Source: Kutzneria sp. CA-103260
Lineage (GTDB): Bacteria; Actinomycetota; Actinomycetes; Mycobacteriales; Pseudonocardiaceae
Assembly (NCBI RefSeq): GCF_018263855.1
Contig: NZ_CP073318.1
Span: forward strand, 9,734,001 to 9,798,000
Reading direction: 5' to 3'
Length of the DNA: 64,000 nt
Positions 47,754 to 55,233 of this stretch are shown piece by piece. A program made the translations under genes and the position numbers. Under the pieces are notes generated by a model. The model did no database searches. It was not told where the DNA came from and worked only from the letters and a program-made list of their open reading frames with translations. Positions within the stretch are counted from its first letter, which is position 1; each line of letters opens with the position of its first letter.

Positions 47754-48518
47754 GTGTGCGGCAGGTATGCCTCCACGAAGGACCCGGCGACGCTGGCCGT
47801 CGAGTTCGACGCGCTGGACGCGACCGAGGCGGAGGCGCCGGGCGCGGACTACAACGTCGCGCCGACGAAGCCGGTGCTCGCGATCGTGGCGCGGCATCCT
47901 CGTGACGAGGAGGGCAAGCCCGATCCGGACGCCGTGGTGCGCAGCATCCGGGTGATGCGCTGGGGGCTGGTCCCGACCTGGTCCAAGGACCGCAACGTGG
48001 GCGTGAAGATGATCAACGCCCGGTCCGAGACCGCGGCGACCAAGCCGGCCTACCGGGACTCGATGGCCCGGCGGCGCTGCATCCTGCCGGCCGACGGCTG
48101 GTTCGAGTGGAAGCGCGACGGCGGCGCGAAGGAGCCGTTCTACATCACCAACCCCGACGACTCCAGCCTGGCCATGGCCGGGCTGTGGACCGCCTGGCGG
48201 GACCCCAACGAGCCGGACTCGCCGTGGCTGGTCACCTGCGCCGTGCTCACCACCGACGCCTTCGGGCCGCTGGCCGAGATCCACGAGCGGATGCCGCTGG
48301 TGCTGCCCCGCGAGTCGTTCGAGCAGTGGCTCGCCCCCGACAAGGGCAGTGACGACGTCGCCGAGCTGCTCAAGCCGTCCCAGGAGATCGTGTCGCGGTT
48401 CGAGCTGCGGCCCGTGTCGACCGCCGTGAACAGCATCCGCAACAACGGGCCCGAGCTGCTGGTGCGGGCCGAGCCGCAGCCCGAGGTCACCGAGCTGTCC
48501 CTGTTCGAGCAGTCATGA
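47754..48518 (+). CDS. SRAP (YedK/HMCES) abasic-site processing protein
   Basis: Forms a stable thiazolidine link to abasic sites in single-stranded DNA. About 254 residues. GTG 47754 is set by the chemistry: the catalytic Cys must be residue 2 after Met removal, and the sequence then reads V-CGRYAS. The triad partners are visible in NARSET and in HERMPLVLP (His); GLVPTWSKD, CILPADGWFEW and AGLWTAW are other family blocks. A GGAGG site lies ten bases upstream. Its end overlaps the hydrolase gene by four bases (ATGA). Confidence 0.93.
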   Translation: MCGRYASTKDPATLAVEFDALDATEAEAPGADYNVAPTKPVLAIVARHPRDEEGKPDPDAVVRSIRVMRWGLVPTWSKDRNVGVKMINARSETAATKPAYRDSMARRRCILPADGWFEWKRDGGAKEPFYITNPDDSSLAMAGLWTAWRDPNEPDSPWLVTCAVLTTDAFGPLAEIHERMPLVLPRESFEQWLAPDKGSDDVAELLKPSQEIVSRFELRPVSTAVNSIRNNGPELLVRAEPQPEVTELSLFEQS

Positions 48519-49141
48519 CCAGCACCGTCGTGGAGACGCCGTTCGGCCCGGCCCGGGCCGAGCTGCATTGCGCCGCCGAGAGCCGGGCCGCCCTGTTGCT
48601 CGGGCATGGTGCCGGCGGCGGTGTGCAGGCCCCCGACCTCGTCGCCGCCACCCGCGCCGCCACCGCCGCAGGCGTCCATGTGGCCCTGGTCGAGCAGCCC
48701 TACCGCGTCGCCGGCCGGCGGGCCCCCGCCCCCGCTCGCCAGCTCGACACCGCCTGGCTGGCCGTCGCCGAGGAGCTCGGCCAGCGCTGGTTCGAGGGCC
48801 TGCCGCTGCTGTTCGGCGGCCGCTCCAGCGGCGCTCGGGTCGCCTGCCGCACCAGCGCCGACGGCCAGGCCGTCGCCGTCCTCTGCCTGGCGTTCCCCGT
48901 CCACCCGCCCGGCAAGCCCGACAAGACCCGCCTCCCCGAGCTCGACGGCGTCGAAGTGCCCACCCTCGTCGTCCAGGGCTCCCGGGATCCGTTCGGCATG
49001 CCTGCTGCCGCCCACCACCGCGAGGTCGTCGTGCTGGCCGGCGACCACTCCCTGAAGGCCGACGTCAACGGCGTGACCAAGGCCGTTGAGGAGTGGCTGA
49101 ACCGAGTCCTCCACACCCTCGACGGCCTTGGTGAGGCCTAG
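48515..49141 (+). CDS. alpha/beta-hydrolase family protein (KANL3/Tex30-like)
   Basis: 208 residues. ALLLGHGAGGGVQAPDL near the start, the nucleophile elbow LLFGGRSSGARVAC, PTLVVQGSRDPFG (acid) and VVLAGDHSLKAD (His) form a complete triad of the small hydrolase family found beside SRAP genes in actinobacteria. Substrate unknown. ATGA-coupled to the SRAP gene. Its TAG stop lies in the palindrome CTAG (49138-49141), shared with the stop of the convergent gene. Confidence 0.85.
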   Translation: MTSTVVETPFGPARAELHCAAESRAALLLGHGAGGGVQAPDLVAATRAATAAGVHVALVEQPYRVAGRRAPAPARQLDTAWLAVAEELGQRWFEGLPLLFGGRSSGARVACRTSADGQAVAVLCLAFPVHPPGKPDKTRLPELDGVEVPTLVVQGSRDPFGMPAAAHHREVVVLAGDHSLKADVNGVTKAVEEWLNRVLHTLDGLGEA

Positions 49142-49704
49142 CGGGTCGAGCGGTACGTGGTGAGCATGACGCCGGTCGAGGTTGTCGTCGTGCTGACGAA
49201 CTCGAGTGACCGGGCCGGGGTTCCGTCCGCGAACAGGCGCTTGCCCGTGCCCAGCAGCACCGGATAGACGATCAGCACGACCTCGTCCGCGAGCCCGTGT
49301 TCGAGCAGCGTCGAGGTCAGGGTGGAGCTGCCCGAGAGGACGAGGCCCGGGCCGTCCTGCGCCTTGATCCGGCAAACGCCCTCGACGACGTCCGTGCCGA
49401 GGCTCTCGACCGGGCCCCATTCGAGACTGTCCGGACGGTGGGTGACGACGTATTTCCTCGCCGCGTTGAGACGGTCCGCCATCGGGCTGCTCGGCGCCGT
49501 CGGCCACGTGTCCGACCACATGTCGTAGGTGCGACGGCCGAGCACCAGGTCGAAGTTCTCGCCGTACAGGGCCGCGACGGCGTCCCGGCCGGCGGGAGTC
49601 CGATAGGGCACGGTCCATTCGCTGTGCGGAAAGTCGTTCTCGTCGGCGGTCTGCTGGATCACGCCGTCGAGCGAGATGTGCTGGATGAATCTGAGTGTCC
49701 GCAT
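49138..49704 (-). CDS. dihydrofolate reductase-family (RibD C-terminal type) protein
   Basis: 188 residues. MRTLRFIQHISLDGVIQQTAD, LVLGRRTYDMWSD, KYVVTHRPDSLEWGPVESL, GLVLSGSSTLTSTLLEHGL and LIVYPVLLGTGKRLFADG give the complete fold. Same family as 38371-38955 but clearly divergent in sequence, so an old duplication or separate acquisition. ATG 49704 was chosen because homology starts there and AGCAGG lies upstream; the longer frame has no homology. The stop is shared with the convergent hydrolase gene. Confidence 0.86.
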   Translation of the reverse strand: MRTLRFIQHISLDGVIQQTADENDFPHSEWTVPYRTPAGRDAVAALYGENFDLVLGRRTYDMWSDTWPTAPSSPMADRLNAARKYVVTHRPDSLEWGPVESLGTDVVEGVCRIKAQDGPGLVLSGSSTLTSTLLEHGLADEVVLIVYPVLLGTGKRLFADGTPARSLEFVSTTTTSTGVMLTTYRSTR

Positions 49705-49745
49705 CTGGCCTGCTCTCTTCCGTAGCGCGACATCGTCGAGCGGAC

Positions 49746-50222
49746 TCACCCCGCGATCGGGGCCACTACAGCGCCGGTGAGCTCGGCCAGGGCTGACGGC
49801 GCGAGCTCGACCTCCAGCCCTCGGCGGCCGGCGGAGCAGAAGACGGTCTCGAAGGCGGTTGCGGAGGCGTCGATGACCACTGGGAGGCGCTTCTTCTGGC
49901 CCAGCGGGGAGATGCCGCCGGCGACGTAGCCGGTGGCCCGCTCGGCGGCGGCGACCTCGGCCATGCGGGCCTTCTTGCCCTTGAGGGCGGCGGCGAGGGC
50001 CTTGAGGTCCAGCTGGCCGGTGACGGGGACGACACCGACGGCGAGGGCGCCGTCGACCTCGGCGACGAGTGTCTTGAACACCCGGGCGGGGTCGAGGCCC
50101 AGAGCCTCGGCGGCCTCCAGGCCGTAGGACTCGTGCCGGGAGTCGTGGTCGTAGCTGTGCAGCGTGTACGGCACCTTGCGCTTGGCCAGCAGCGCGGTCG
50201 CCGGGGTTCCCTGTCCCGCCAT
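49746..50222 (-). CDS. ybaK: YbaK-family Cys-tRNA(Pro) deacylase
   Basis: Hydrolyses mischarged Cys-tRNA(Pro). 158 residues, the usual length. PATALLAKRKVPYTLHSY at the start, VFKTLVAEVDGALAVGVVPV with the conserved Lys, KARMAEVAAAERATGYVAGGISPLG and KKRLPVVIDASA complete the fold. ATG 50222 is set by homology; the open frame beyond it would run through the sigma-factor promoter. Divergent from sigR. Confidence 0.9.
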   Translation of the reverse strand: MAGQGTPATALLAKRKVPYTLHSYDHDSRHESYGLEAAEALGLDPARVFKTLVAEVDGALAVGVVPVTGQLDLKALAAALKGKKARMAEVAAAERATGYVAGGISPLGQKKRLPVVIDASATAFETVFCSAGRRGLEVELAPSALAELTGAVVAPIAG

Positions 50223-50254
50223 GACCGCAGACCTTATGACGCGGCTCTCACCCC

Positions 50255-50280
50255 GGAATGACCATGGGGGCAGGTGTGTT
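50255..50280 (+). promoter_or_regulatory. SigR/SigH-type promoter upstream of the sigma gene
   Basis: GGAAT (50255-50259), 18 bases, GTT (50278-50280) exactly fits the GGAAT-N18-GTT consensus of thiol-stress sigma factors SigR (Streptomyces) and SigH (Mycobacterium). It reads towards the gene at 50419, giving positive autoregulation. Transcription would begin near 50287. Confidence 0.75.
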
Positions 50281-50418
50281 GAAGGGGACGTGGCAACTTC
50301 AAGCGCTGTGCTCGGCCGCTCCACGGCCCGACGCGTATCCTCAGGGGCGAACGACACGCTTCCCGCACGGGGAGCGTCGACAGCGTCCGCCCGGCTCCGC
50401 CGGCGGGGAGGGAGCCAG

Positions 50419-51060
50419 GTGCCGGGTAGCTCCGCCCAGGTCAACGAGAACGACACCCAGGTCAACGAGACTGCCGAGCAGCGGGCGGCGCGCTTCGAGC
50501 GCGACGCGATGCCGTTGCTCGACCAGCTGTACTCGGCCGCCCTGCGCATGACGCGCAACCCCGCGGACGCCGAGGACCTGGTCCAGGAGACCTATCTGAA
50601 GGCCTACAGCGCCTTCGAGTCCTTCACCAGCGGGACGAACCTCAAGGCCTGGCTGTACCGCATCCTGACGAACACCTACATCAACGGCTATCGGCGCAAG
50701 CAGCGGCAGCCGATCCAGACCTCCGCGGACGAGATCACCGACTGGCAGATCGCGGCCGCCGAGAGCCACACCTCGCAGGGCCTGCGCTCGGCCGAGGTGG
50801 AGGCCATGGACCGGCTCCCCGACGACGACGTCAAGCAGGCGTTGCAACAGCTGCCCGAGGAGTTCCGCATCGCGGTCTACCTCGCTGACGTCGAGGGCTT
50901 CGCCTACAAGGAGATCGCCGAGATCATGGGCACCCCGATCGGGACCGTCATGTCCCGCCTGCATCGCGGCCGCCGCCAGCTCAAGGACCTGCTCACCGAC
51001 GTCGCCCGGGACCGGGGCTTCCTGCGCTCCTCCCGCGAGCGGGAGGTGACGGGGTCGTGA
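50419..51060 (+). CDS. sigR: ECF sigma factor SigR/SigH, thiol-oxidative stress
   Basis: 213 residues. Region 2 (LDQLYSAALRMTRNPADAED, LVQETYLKAYSAFESF, LKAWLYRILTNTYINGYRRK) and region 4 (LQQLPEEFRIAVYLADVEGF, YKEIAEIMGTPIGTVMSRLH, RGRRQLKDLL) are canonical for the ECF group paired with zinc anti-sigma factors. GTG 50419 follows GGGAGGGAG at a good distance. The frame stays open upstream past the promoter, and a GTG at 50290 lies almost at the predicted start of transcription, so a form extended by 43 residues is possible. GTGA overlap with the anti-sigma gene. Confidence 0.94.
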   Translation: MPGSSAQVNENDTQVNETAEQRAARFERDAMPLLDQLYSAALRMTRNPADAEDLVQETYLKAYSAFESFTSGTNLKAWLYRILTNTYINGYRRKQRQPIQTSADEITDWQIAAAESHTSQGLRSAEVEAMDRLPDDDVKQALQQLPEEFRIAVYLADVEGFAYKEIAEIMGTPIGTVMSRLHRGRRQLKDLLTDVARDRGFLRSSREREVTGS

Positions 51061-51377
51061 GCTCCGACGAACTCAACGTCGAGATCAACATCGACGTGAC
51101 CAAGAAGGCCGGCTGCTCCGAGGTGATCGCCGAGGTCTGGGCGTTCCTGGACAACGAGTGCGACCAGCGCCAGCGCGAGATCCTGCGCCAGCACCTGGAC
51201 GAGTGCAGCCCGTGCCTGGAGCAGTACGGCATCGAGGAGCACCTGAAGATCCTGCTGGCCCGCAAGTGCGGCGGCGACCACGCCTCGGCCGAGTTCAAGG
51301 ACCGGCTGCGCGCGTGCATCAAGGAGAAGGTGCTGGAGCGGGCCACGGCCAAGGCCGAAGCCGAGCAGCAGCAGTAG
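51057..51377 (+). CDS. rsrA: zinc-containing anti-sigma factor RsrA/RshA
   Basis: 106 residues. The redox switch is H46-x3-C50-x2-C53 (QHLDECSPCL), the ZAS motif; further Cys at 20, 35 and 70. Under thiol oxidation the zinc is lost, a disulfide forms and the sigma factor is released. The C-terminus is Lys/Glu/Ala-rich. GTG 51057 overlaps the sigma stop by four bases. A perfect terminator hairpin follows after 13 bases. Confidence 0.93.
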   Translation: MSSDELNVEINIDVTKKAGCSEVIAEVWAFLDNECDQRQREILRQHLDECSPCLEQYGIEEHLKILLARKCGGDHASAEFKDRLRACIKEKVLERATAKAEAEQQQ

Positions 51378-51390
51378 GCCCGAAGACGTT

Positions 51391-51423
51391 GAAGGCCCCG
51401 GTGACCAGGTCACCGGGGCCTTC
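51391..51423. terminator. perfect hairpin terminator after rsrA
   Basis: GAAGGCCCCGGTGAC and GTCACCGGGGCCTTC form a perfect 15-base stem with a three-base loop. It separates the sigR-rsrA pair from the convergent bL37 gene. Confidence 0.8.
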
Positions 51424-51443
51424 GTGCGTTCAACGCACGGGTC

Positions 51444-51518
51444 TCAGGCGTTGGGCCGCTTCCCGTGGTTGGCGCCGCCCTTCTTGCGGTCGCGGCGCTT
51501 GCGAGCACGCTTCGACAT
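51444..51518 (-). CDS. 50S ribosomal protein bL37 (24 residues)
   Basis: A very short gene missed by length filters. Translation from ATG 51518 gives 24 residues, 11 of them Lys or Arg: it starts MSKRARKRRDRKK and ends GGANHGKRPNA. The ANHGKRPNA ending matches the actinobacterial 50S protein bL37 first seen in mycobacterial ribosome structures. AAGGAG lies six bases upstream of the ATG. It lies convergent with rsrA and has no same-strand neighbour. The identification relies on recalled family sequence, so residue-level confirmation is needed, but composition, length and ribosome site all agree. Confidence 0.85.
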   Translation of the reverse strand: MSKRARKRRDRKKGGANHGKRPNA

Positions 51519-51619
51519 GAGTGTCTCCTTGAGGCAGTGCCCGACTTTGGGCGAGTACAGCTGTCCCCCGATTGTCGCACGCCGGTGGCGGGCCGCCGAA
51601 TCCGTGGTTGCATGACCGC

Positions 51620-51835
51620 ATGACCGAGGAGATCCGGGCAGAGATGGTGGCCAACGTGAGCAAGGTCGTGGCCCACGAGGGCGACTCCGTGCAGGACGGC
51701 GCGGAGATCGTCATCCTGGAGTCGATGAAGATGGAGATCCCGGCGGTCGCCCACCACGCCGGCCGGGTGACCAGGGTCGCGGTCGCCGAAGGTGATGTTG
51801 TGCAGGAAGGCGACCTCATCGCCGTAGTGGAGTAG
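51620..51835 (+). CDS. single-domain biotinyl/lipoyl attachment protein
   Basis: 71 residues. One barrel-type carrier domain with the biotinylation motif ILESMKMEIP (Lys modified) and symmetric VANVSKVVAHEGDSVQDG / VTRVAVAEGDVVQEGDLIAV halves. In M. tuberculosis the same gene (Rv3221c) follows sigH/rshA and is called TB7.3. It is short of any carboxylase domain, so its partner is elsewhere. ATG 51620 was chosen; a nearby ATG at 51612 is out of frame. Confidence 0.9.
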   Translation: MTEEIRAEMVANVSKVVAHEGDSVQDGAEIVILESMKMEIPAVAHHAGRVTRVAVAEGDVVQEGDLIAVVE

Positions 51836-51892
51836 CGGCCATCATGGAGTAGAGACCGCCGTGGAGTAACCGGACCGACTAGCGTCGGCGTC

Positions 51893-53386
51893 GTGTCCAC
51901 ACTCACCGACCTGCTCGCCGAGCACACCGGCCTGCCCGGCGCCGCCGTCGACCACCTGCAGATGGTGGCGGCCGAGTGGCAGCTGCTGTCGGACCTGGCC
52001 TTCGCCGACTTCGTGCTCTGGGTGCCGCTGGGCGAGCACCAGAGCCCGGACTGCGAGTACCTGTGCGTGGCCCAGGCCCGGCCGACCACGGGGCCGACGT
52101 CCCACCCCGACGACATGGTGGGCAGCACGGTCACCCCGGCCGATCACCCGCAGCTGCGCCGAGCCCTGGTCGAGGGCCGGATCTGCCGCGAGGAGGACCC
52201 GCGCTGGCACTCGGGCGTGCCGGTGCGCCGGGAGACCATCCCGGTGCGCTTCGGCGGCGAGACGATCGCGGTGCTGTCCCGCGACACCAACCTGGCGGTG
52301 CCCCGGGTGCCGAGCCCGCTGGAGATCGCCTACCTGGGCAGCGCGGCCGACCTGTGCCAGATGATCTCGGACGGCACCTTCCCGGCCATCGAGCCGTCGG
52401 CCGACGTGCACACCAGCCCGCGGGTGGGCGACGGGCTGATCCGCATCGACAGCGCGGGCGCGGTGGTGTTCGCCAGTCCCAACGCGCTGTCCGCCTACCA
52501 CCGCATGGGCCACGCCGCCGACCTGGTCGGCGCGCACCTGGCCCCGCTGACCCGGTCGCTGGTGGCCGACCCGTTCGACGCGACCGAGGTGGCGCAGCGG
52601 ATCCGGACGGCGCTGGACGGCAATCCGAGCATGCGCATCGAGGCGGAGTCGCGGCGCGGTGCGGCGGTGCTGTTCCGGGCGCTGCCGCTGCGCCCGCTGG
52701 GCAAGGCGGCCGGCGCGCTGGTGCTGGTGCGCGACGTCACCGAGGTGAAGCGCCGGGACCGCGCGCTGCTGTCCAAGGACGCCACCATCCGCGAGATCCA
52801 CCATCGCGTGAAGAACAACCTGCAGACGGTCGCGGCGCTGCTGCGGCTGCAGGCTCGGCGCACGAACAACGCCGAGGCCCGGGACGTGCTCCAGGAGTCG
52901 GTGCGCCGGGTGACCTCGATCGCGCTGGTGCACGAGACGCTGTCCATGTCGGTGGACGAGCGGGCCAACCTGGACGACGTGCTGGACCAGGTGTTCCCGA
53001 TGCTGTCGGACGTGGCGACGGCGGAGAGCGGGATCGCGGTCCGCAAGGAGGGCAAGCTGGGCGTGGTGTCGGCGGAGCTGGCCACGCCGCTGGTCATGGT
53101 GCTCACCGAGCTGGTGCAGAACGCGCTGGAGCACGCCTACCCGGCCGGCGAGAAGGGCGAGGTCGTGGTGCGTGCGGAGCGCTCGGCCAAGTACCTGGAC
53201 GTGGTGGTGTCGGACGAGGGTCGAGGCCTGCCGCCCGGCTTCTCGCTGGAGCGGACCGAGCGGCTGGGCCTGCAGATCGTGCGCACGCTGGTGGAGTCCG
53301 AGCTGCGGGGCTCGCTGTCGCTGCGCCGGCGTGACGTGAAGGGCACCGAGGCTGTGCTGCGGGTGCCCCTGCGGCGGAGCCGCTAG
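51893..53386 (+). CDS. pdtaS: PdtaS-type sensor histidine kinase
   Basis: 497 residues, soluble. An N-terminal GAF-like domain (residues ~10-160) is followed by a PAS domain (LIRIDSAGAVVFASPNALSA) and a HisKA_2 dimerisation domain with the acceptor His in REIHHRVKNNLQTVAALLRL near residue 303. The HATPase end has VLTELVQNALEHAYP, SDEGRGLPPGF and LGLQIVRTLVE. This is the PdtaS layout; its usual partner is the ANTAR response regulator PdtaR, which acts on nascent RNA and is encoded elsewhere (not in this window). GTG 51893. The stop region is followed by a small tandem duplication. Confidence 0.92.
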   Translation: MSTLTDLLAEHTGLPGAAVDHLQMVAAEWQLLSDLAFADFVLWVPLGEHQSPDCEYLCVAQARPTTGPTSHPDDMVGSTVTPADHPQLRRALVEGRICREEDPRWHSGVPVRRETIPVRFGGETIAVLSRDTNLAVPRVPSPLEIAYLGSAADLCQMISDGTFPAIEPSADVHTSPRVGDGLIRIDSAGAVVFASPNALSAYHRMGHAADLVGAHLAPLTRSLVADPFDATEVAQRIRTALDGNPSMRIEAESRRGAAVLFRALPLRPLGKAAGALVLVRDVTEVKRRDRALLSKDATIREIHHRVKNNLQTVAALLRLQARRTNNAEARDVLQESVRRVTSIALVHETLSMSVDERANLDDVLDQVFPMLSDVATAESGIAVRKEGKLGVVSAELATPLVMVLTELVQNALEHAYPAGEKGEVVVRAERSAKYLDVVVSDEGRGLPPGFSLERTERLGLQIVRTLVESELRGSLSLRRRDVKGTEAVLRVPLRRSR

Positions 53387-53413
53387 ATCCAACACCGCGG
53401 CGGAGCCGCTAGA
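53371..53413 (+). repeat. 17-base direct repeat spanning the pdtaS stop
   Basis: GCGGCGGAGCCGCTAGA occurs at 53371-53387, ending the gene with its TAG, and again at 53397-53413. The 26-base period looks like a recent tandem duplication of the 3' end. It has no effect on the protein. Confidence 0.7.
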
Positions 53414-53462
53414 CGATCACAGCGGCGTCCGGGTCGATGCGTGAAATCGGATTGAACGTACT

Positions 53463-53499
53463 AGGGGCCTAGAACCTCGGGGGAAGGTTCCAGGCCCCT
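53463..53499. terminator. hairpin terminator between pdtaS and whiB1
   Basis: AGGGGCCTAGAACCT and AGGTTCCAGGCCCCT pair over 15 bases with one mismatch. It lies in the convergent junction and can end transcription from both sides. Confidence 0.7.
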
Positions 53500-53534
53500 G
53501 GCACGATGAGAGAAATCGAAAAAGAAATGCTTCG

Positions 53535-53789
53535 TCAGGCGTTGCTGCGAGCACGGGTACGGGCGTTGCGACGCTTGAGCGCACGCCTCTCGTCCTCGCT
53601 CATCCCGCCCCACACGCCGGCATCCTGCCCGCTCTCCAGTGCCCACGACAGGCAACCGGACACCACCGGGCAGCGGCGGCAGACGGTCTTCGCCTCGGCG
53701 ATCTGCAGCAACGCCGGACCGCTGTTCCCAACGGGGAAGAACAGCTCGGGGTCCTCGTCACGGCAGGCCGCGCGGTGGCGCCAGTCCAT
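53535..53789 (-). CDS. whiB1: WhiB1-type iron-sulfur transcription regulator
   Basis: 84 residues, the same length as M. tuberculosis WhiB1. Cluster ligands C9, C37, C40 and C46; FFPVGNSGPALLQI, GVWGGMSEDERRALKRRNAR and the basic tail are near-identical to the mycobacterial protein. WhiB1 is an essential [4Fe-4S] protein that binds the principal sigma factor and senses nitric oxide. ATG 53789. Two CRP-type palindromes lie in the upstream region, matching the CRP control of mycobacterial whiB1. Confidence 0.96.
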   Translation of the reverse strand: MDWRHRAACRDEDPELFFPVGNSGPALLQIAEAKTVCRRCPVVSGCLSWALESGQDAGVWGGMSEDERRALKRRNARTRARSNA

Positions 53790-53853
53790 TTCTCTAGCTC
53801 CTCGCTAAGCGCGCTACGAGCGCGCTGTTGTCGTCAGCGGTCGTCGGGGTGCT

Positions 53854-53869
53854 TGTGAATGCTTTCACG
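53854..53869. promoter_or_regulatory. CRP-type operator upstream of whiB1 (proximal)
   Basis: TGTGA-ATGCTT-TCACG matches the CRP/Cmr consensus TGTGA-N6-TCACA at nine of ten positions. It lies about 65-80 bases upstream of the whiB1 ATG. Confidence 0.65.
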
Positions 53870-53903
53870 AACTTCGGGGATGTCAAGAGGTCGGATCCGT
53901 CTC

Positions 53904-53919
53904 GGTGAGAGAACTCACC
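53904..53919. promoter_or_regulatory. CRP-type operator upstream of whiB1 (distal)
   Basis: GGTGA-GAGAAC-TCACC is a GTGA-N6-TCAC palindrome with matched flanking G/C. Its centre is 50 bases from that of the proximal site, about five helical turns. Confidence 0.55.
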
Positions 53920-54037
53920 CGAAAGATCGGCGCGCGTCACCTCTGGTGCCGGTCCGTGACCAGCCATGATGCCGAAGGTCGTGGTCCGGCGACCAGCTTA
54001 TTACGCTCCGGTCACGAACGCAGCACGAGTCCGCAGG

Positions 54038-54967
54038 TCAAACCGCCACTCGCAGCGCCTTCGGCACTGACGAGAACTTTACCTCACGGTGTTCACCCAG
54101 GTCGTCGCCGTCCACCTGGAGCCGCACCGGCCGTTCGGCGGTCACCCTGATCTCGGCAACATCGTCCAGCCGCAGCAAATTCCCCCCGGAGGGTGGTCCC
54201 AGCGGCAGCAGGATCTGCGACAGGGTGCGCGCGATGGTCGGCGGGGCCAGGCTGCGCAGCGCGAACAGGCCCAGGCCGCCGTCGAACGAGCAGTCCGGGT
54301 TCATGTGGATCGGCTTGCCGCCCAGATAGGTCCACGGGTCGGTGTTCGAGACGAAGGCCAGCCGGGTCGTCTCCCGGGTGCCGTCGGGCAGTTCGATCCG
54401 CAGGTCGGTGGCGGTGAGCATCTGCTGGAGGTAGTTGGCCAGCGCGATCGAGGCGTACAGCAGCGGGCTGGCGGTCTTGTCCCGCCGGCGCTCCACCTCG
54501 GCGACCACGTCGGCGTCCCAGCCCAGACCGGCGTTGAACGTGAACCAGCGGCTGTCGGCGCCGGCCGGTTCGGCCAGGCCCAGCCCCACCTGCCGCCGGC
54601 TGCCGGACTCGATGGCCAGCAGCAGTCGGTGGGTGGCTTCCACCGGGTCACGCGGCAGTCCGAGCGCGCGGGCGAACACGTTGGCCGAGCCGCCGGGCAC
54701 GACGCCCAGCGAGGGGCCGTCCACCGGGTCCGGGCACTGTGAGAGCAGGCCGTTGACCACCTCGTTGACGGTGCCGTCACCGCCGTGAGCCACCACCAGG
54801 TCGAAACCGTCCGCCACGGCGCGCGCCGCGGCGTCGGCCGCGTGCCCCCGGTAGCTGGTCTCGACGATCTCCAGCCGCACGTCGCTGGCCAACGCGTGGG
54901 CCAGCACGTCCCGTCCGGCGGCGGAGGTGGCCGTCGCCTGCGGGTTGACCACGAGAAGGGCACGCAC
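54038..54967 (-). CDS. diacylglycerol kinase-family lipid kinase
   Basis: About 309 residues. VRALLVVNPQATATSAAGRD, the ATP-binding loop VVAHGGDGTVNEVVNGLL and the GVVPGGSANVFARALGLP block are the DAGK catalytic domain; FNAGLGWDADVVAEVERRR and LQVDGDDLGEHREVKF complete the two-domain YegS-like fold. Probably phosphorylates diacylglycerol or a related lipid in phosphatidylinositol or phosphatidic acid metabolism. GTG 54967 was chosen because homology begins there; the upstream ATG 55036 has no ribosome site. Confidence 0.88.
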   Translation of the reverse strand: MRALLVVNPQATATSAAGRDVLAHALASDVRLEIVETSYRGHAADAAARAVADGFDLVVAHGGDGTVNEVVNGLLSQCPDPVDGPSLGVVPGGSANVFARALGLPRDPVEATHRLLLAIESGSRRQVGLGLAEPAGADSRWFTFNAGLGWDADVVAEVERRRDKTASPLLYASIALANYLQQMLTATDLRIELPDGTRETTRLAFVSNTDPWTYLGGKPIHMNPDCSFDGGLGLFALRSLAPPTIARTLSQILLPLGPPSGGNLLRLDDVAEIRVTAERPVRLQVDGDDLGEHREVKFSSVPKALRVAV

Positions 54968-55233
54968 ACCAGCAGGGTAAGACAGACCGTGACCCTCGAC
55001 CGGCCGTCGAGCCCCGTAGCGGTGGTCAACGCTCATCGAAAGTGAGGCAGGTCTCCTTCCAACTCGCCGTCCGCGTTGTCAGCGAGTGCACCCAGACGAC
55101 CCGTCTGCTCGACGACAACACGAGAATCCTCCCCCGTGCGTCGGCGCCGCGGGACCGGCCGTCCGGGTGGCCTACGATCGACGGTGCGCACGGATCGTGA
55201 TGTGCGCAGGTCGCCGGTCGAGGAAGGTGCCCG

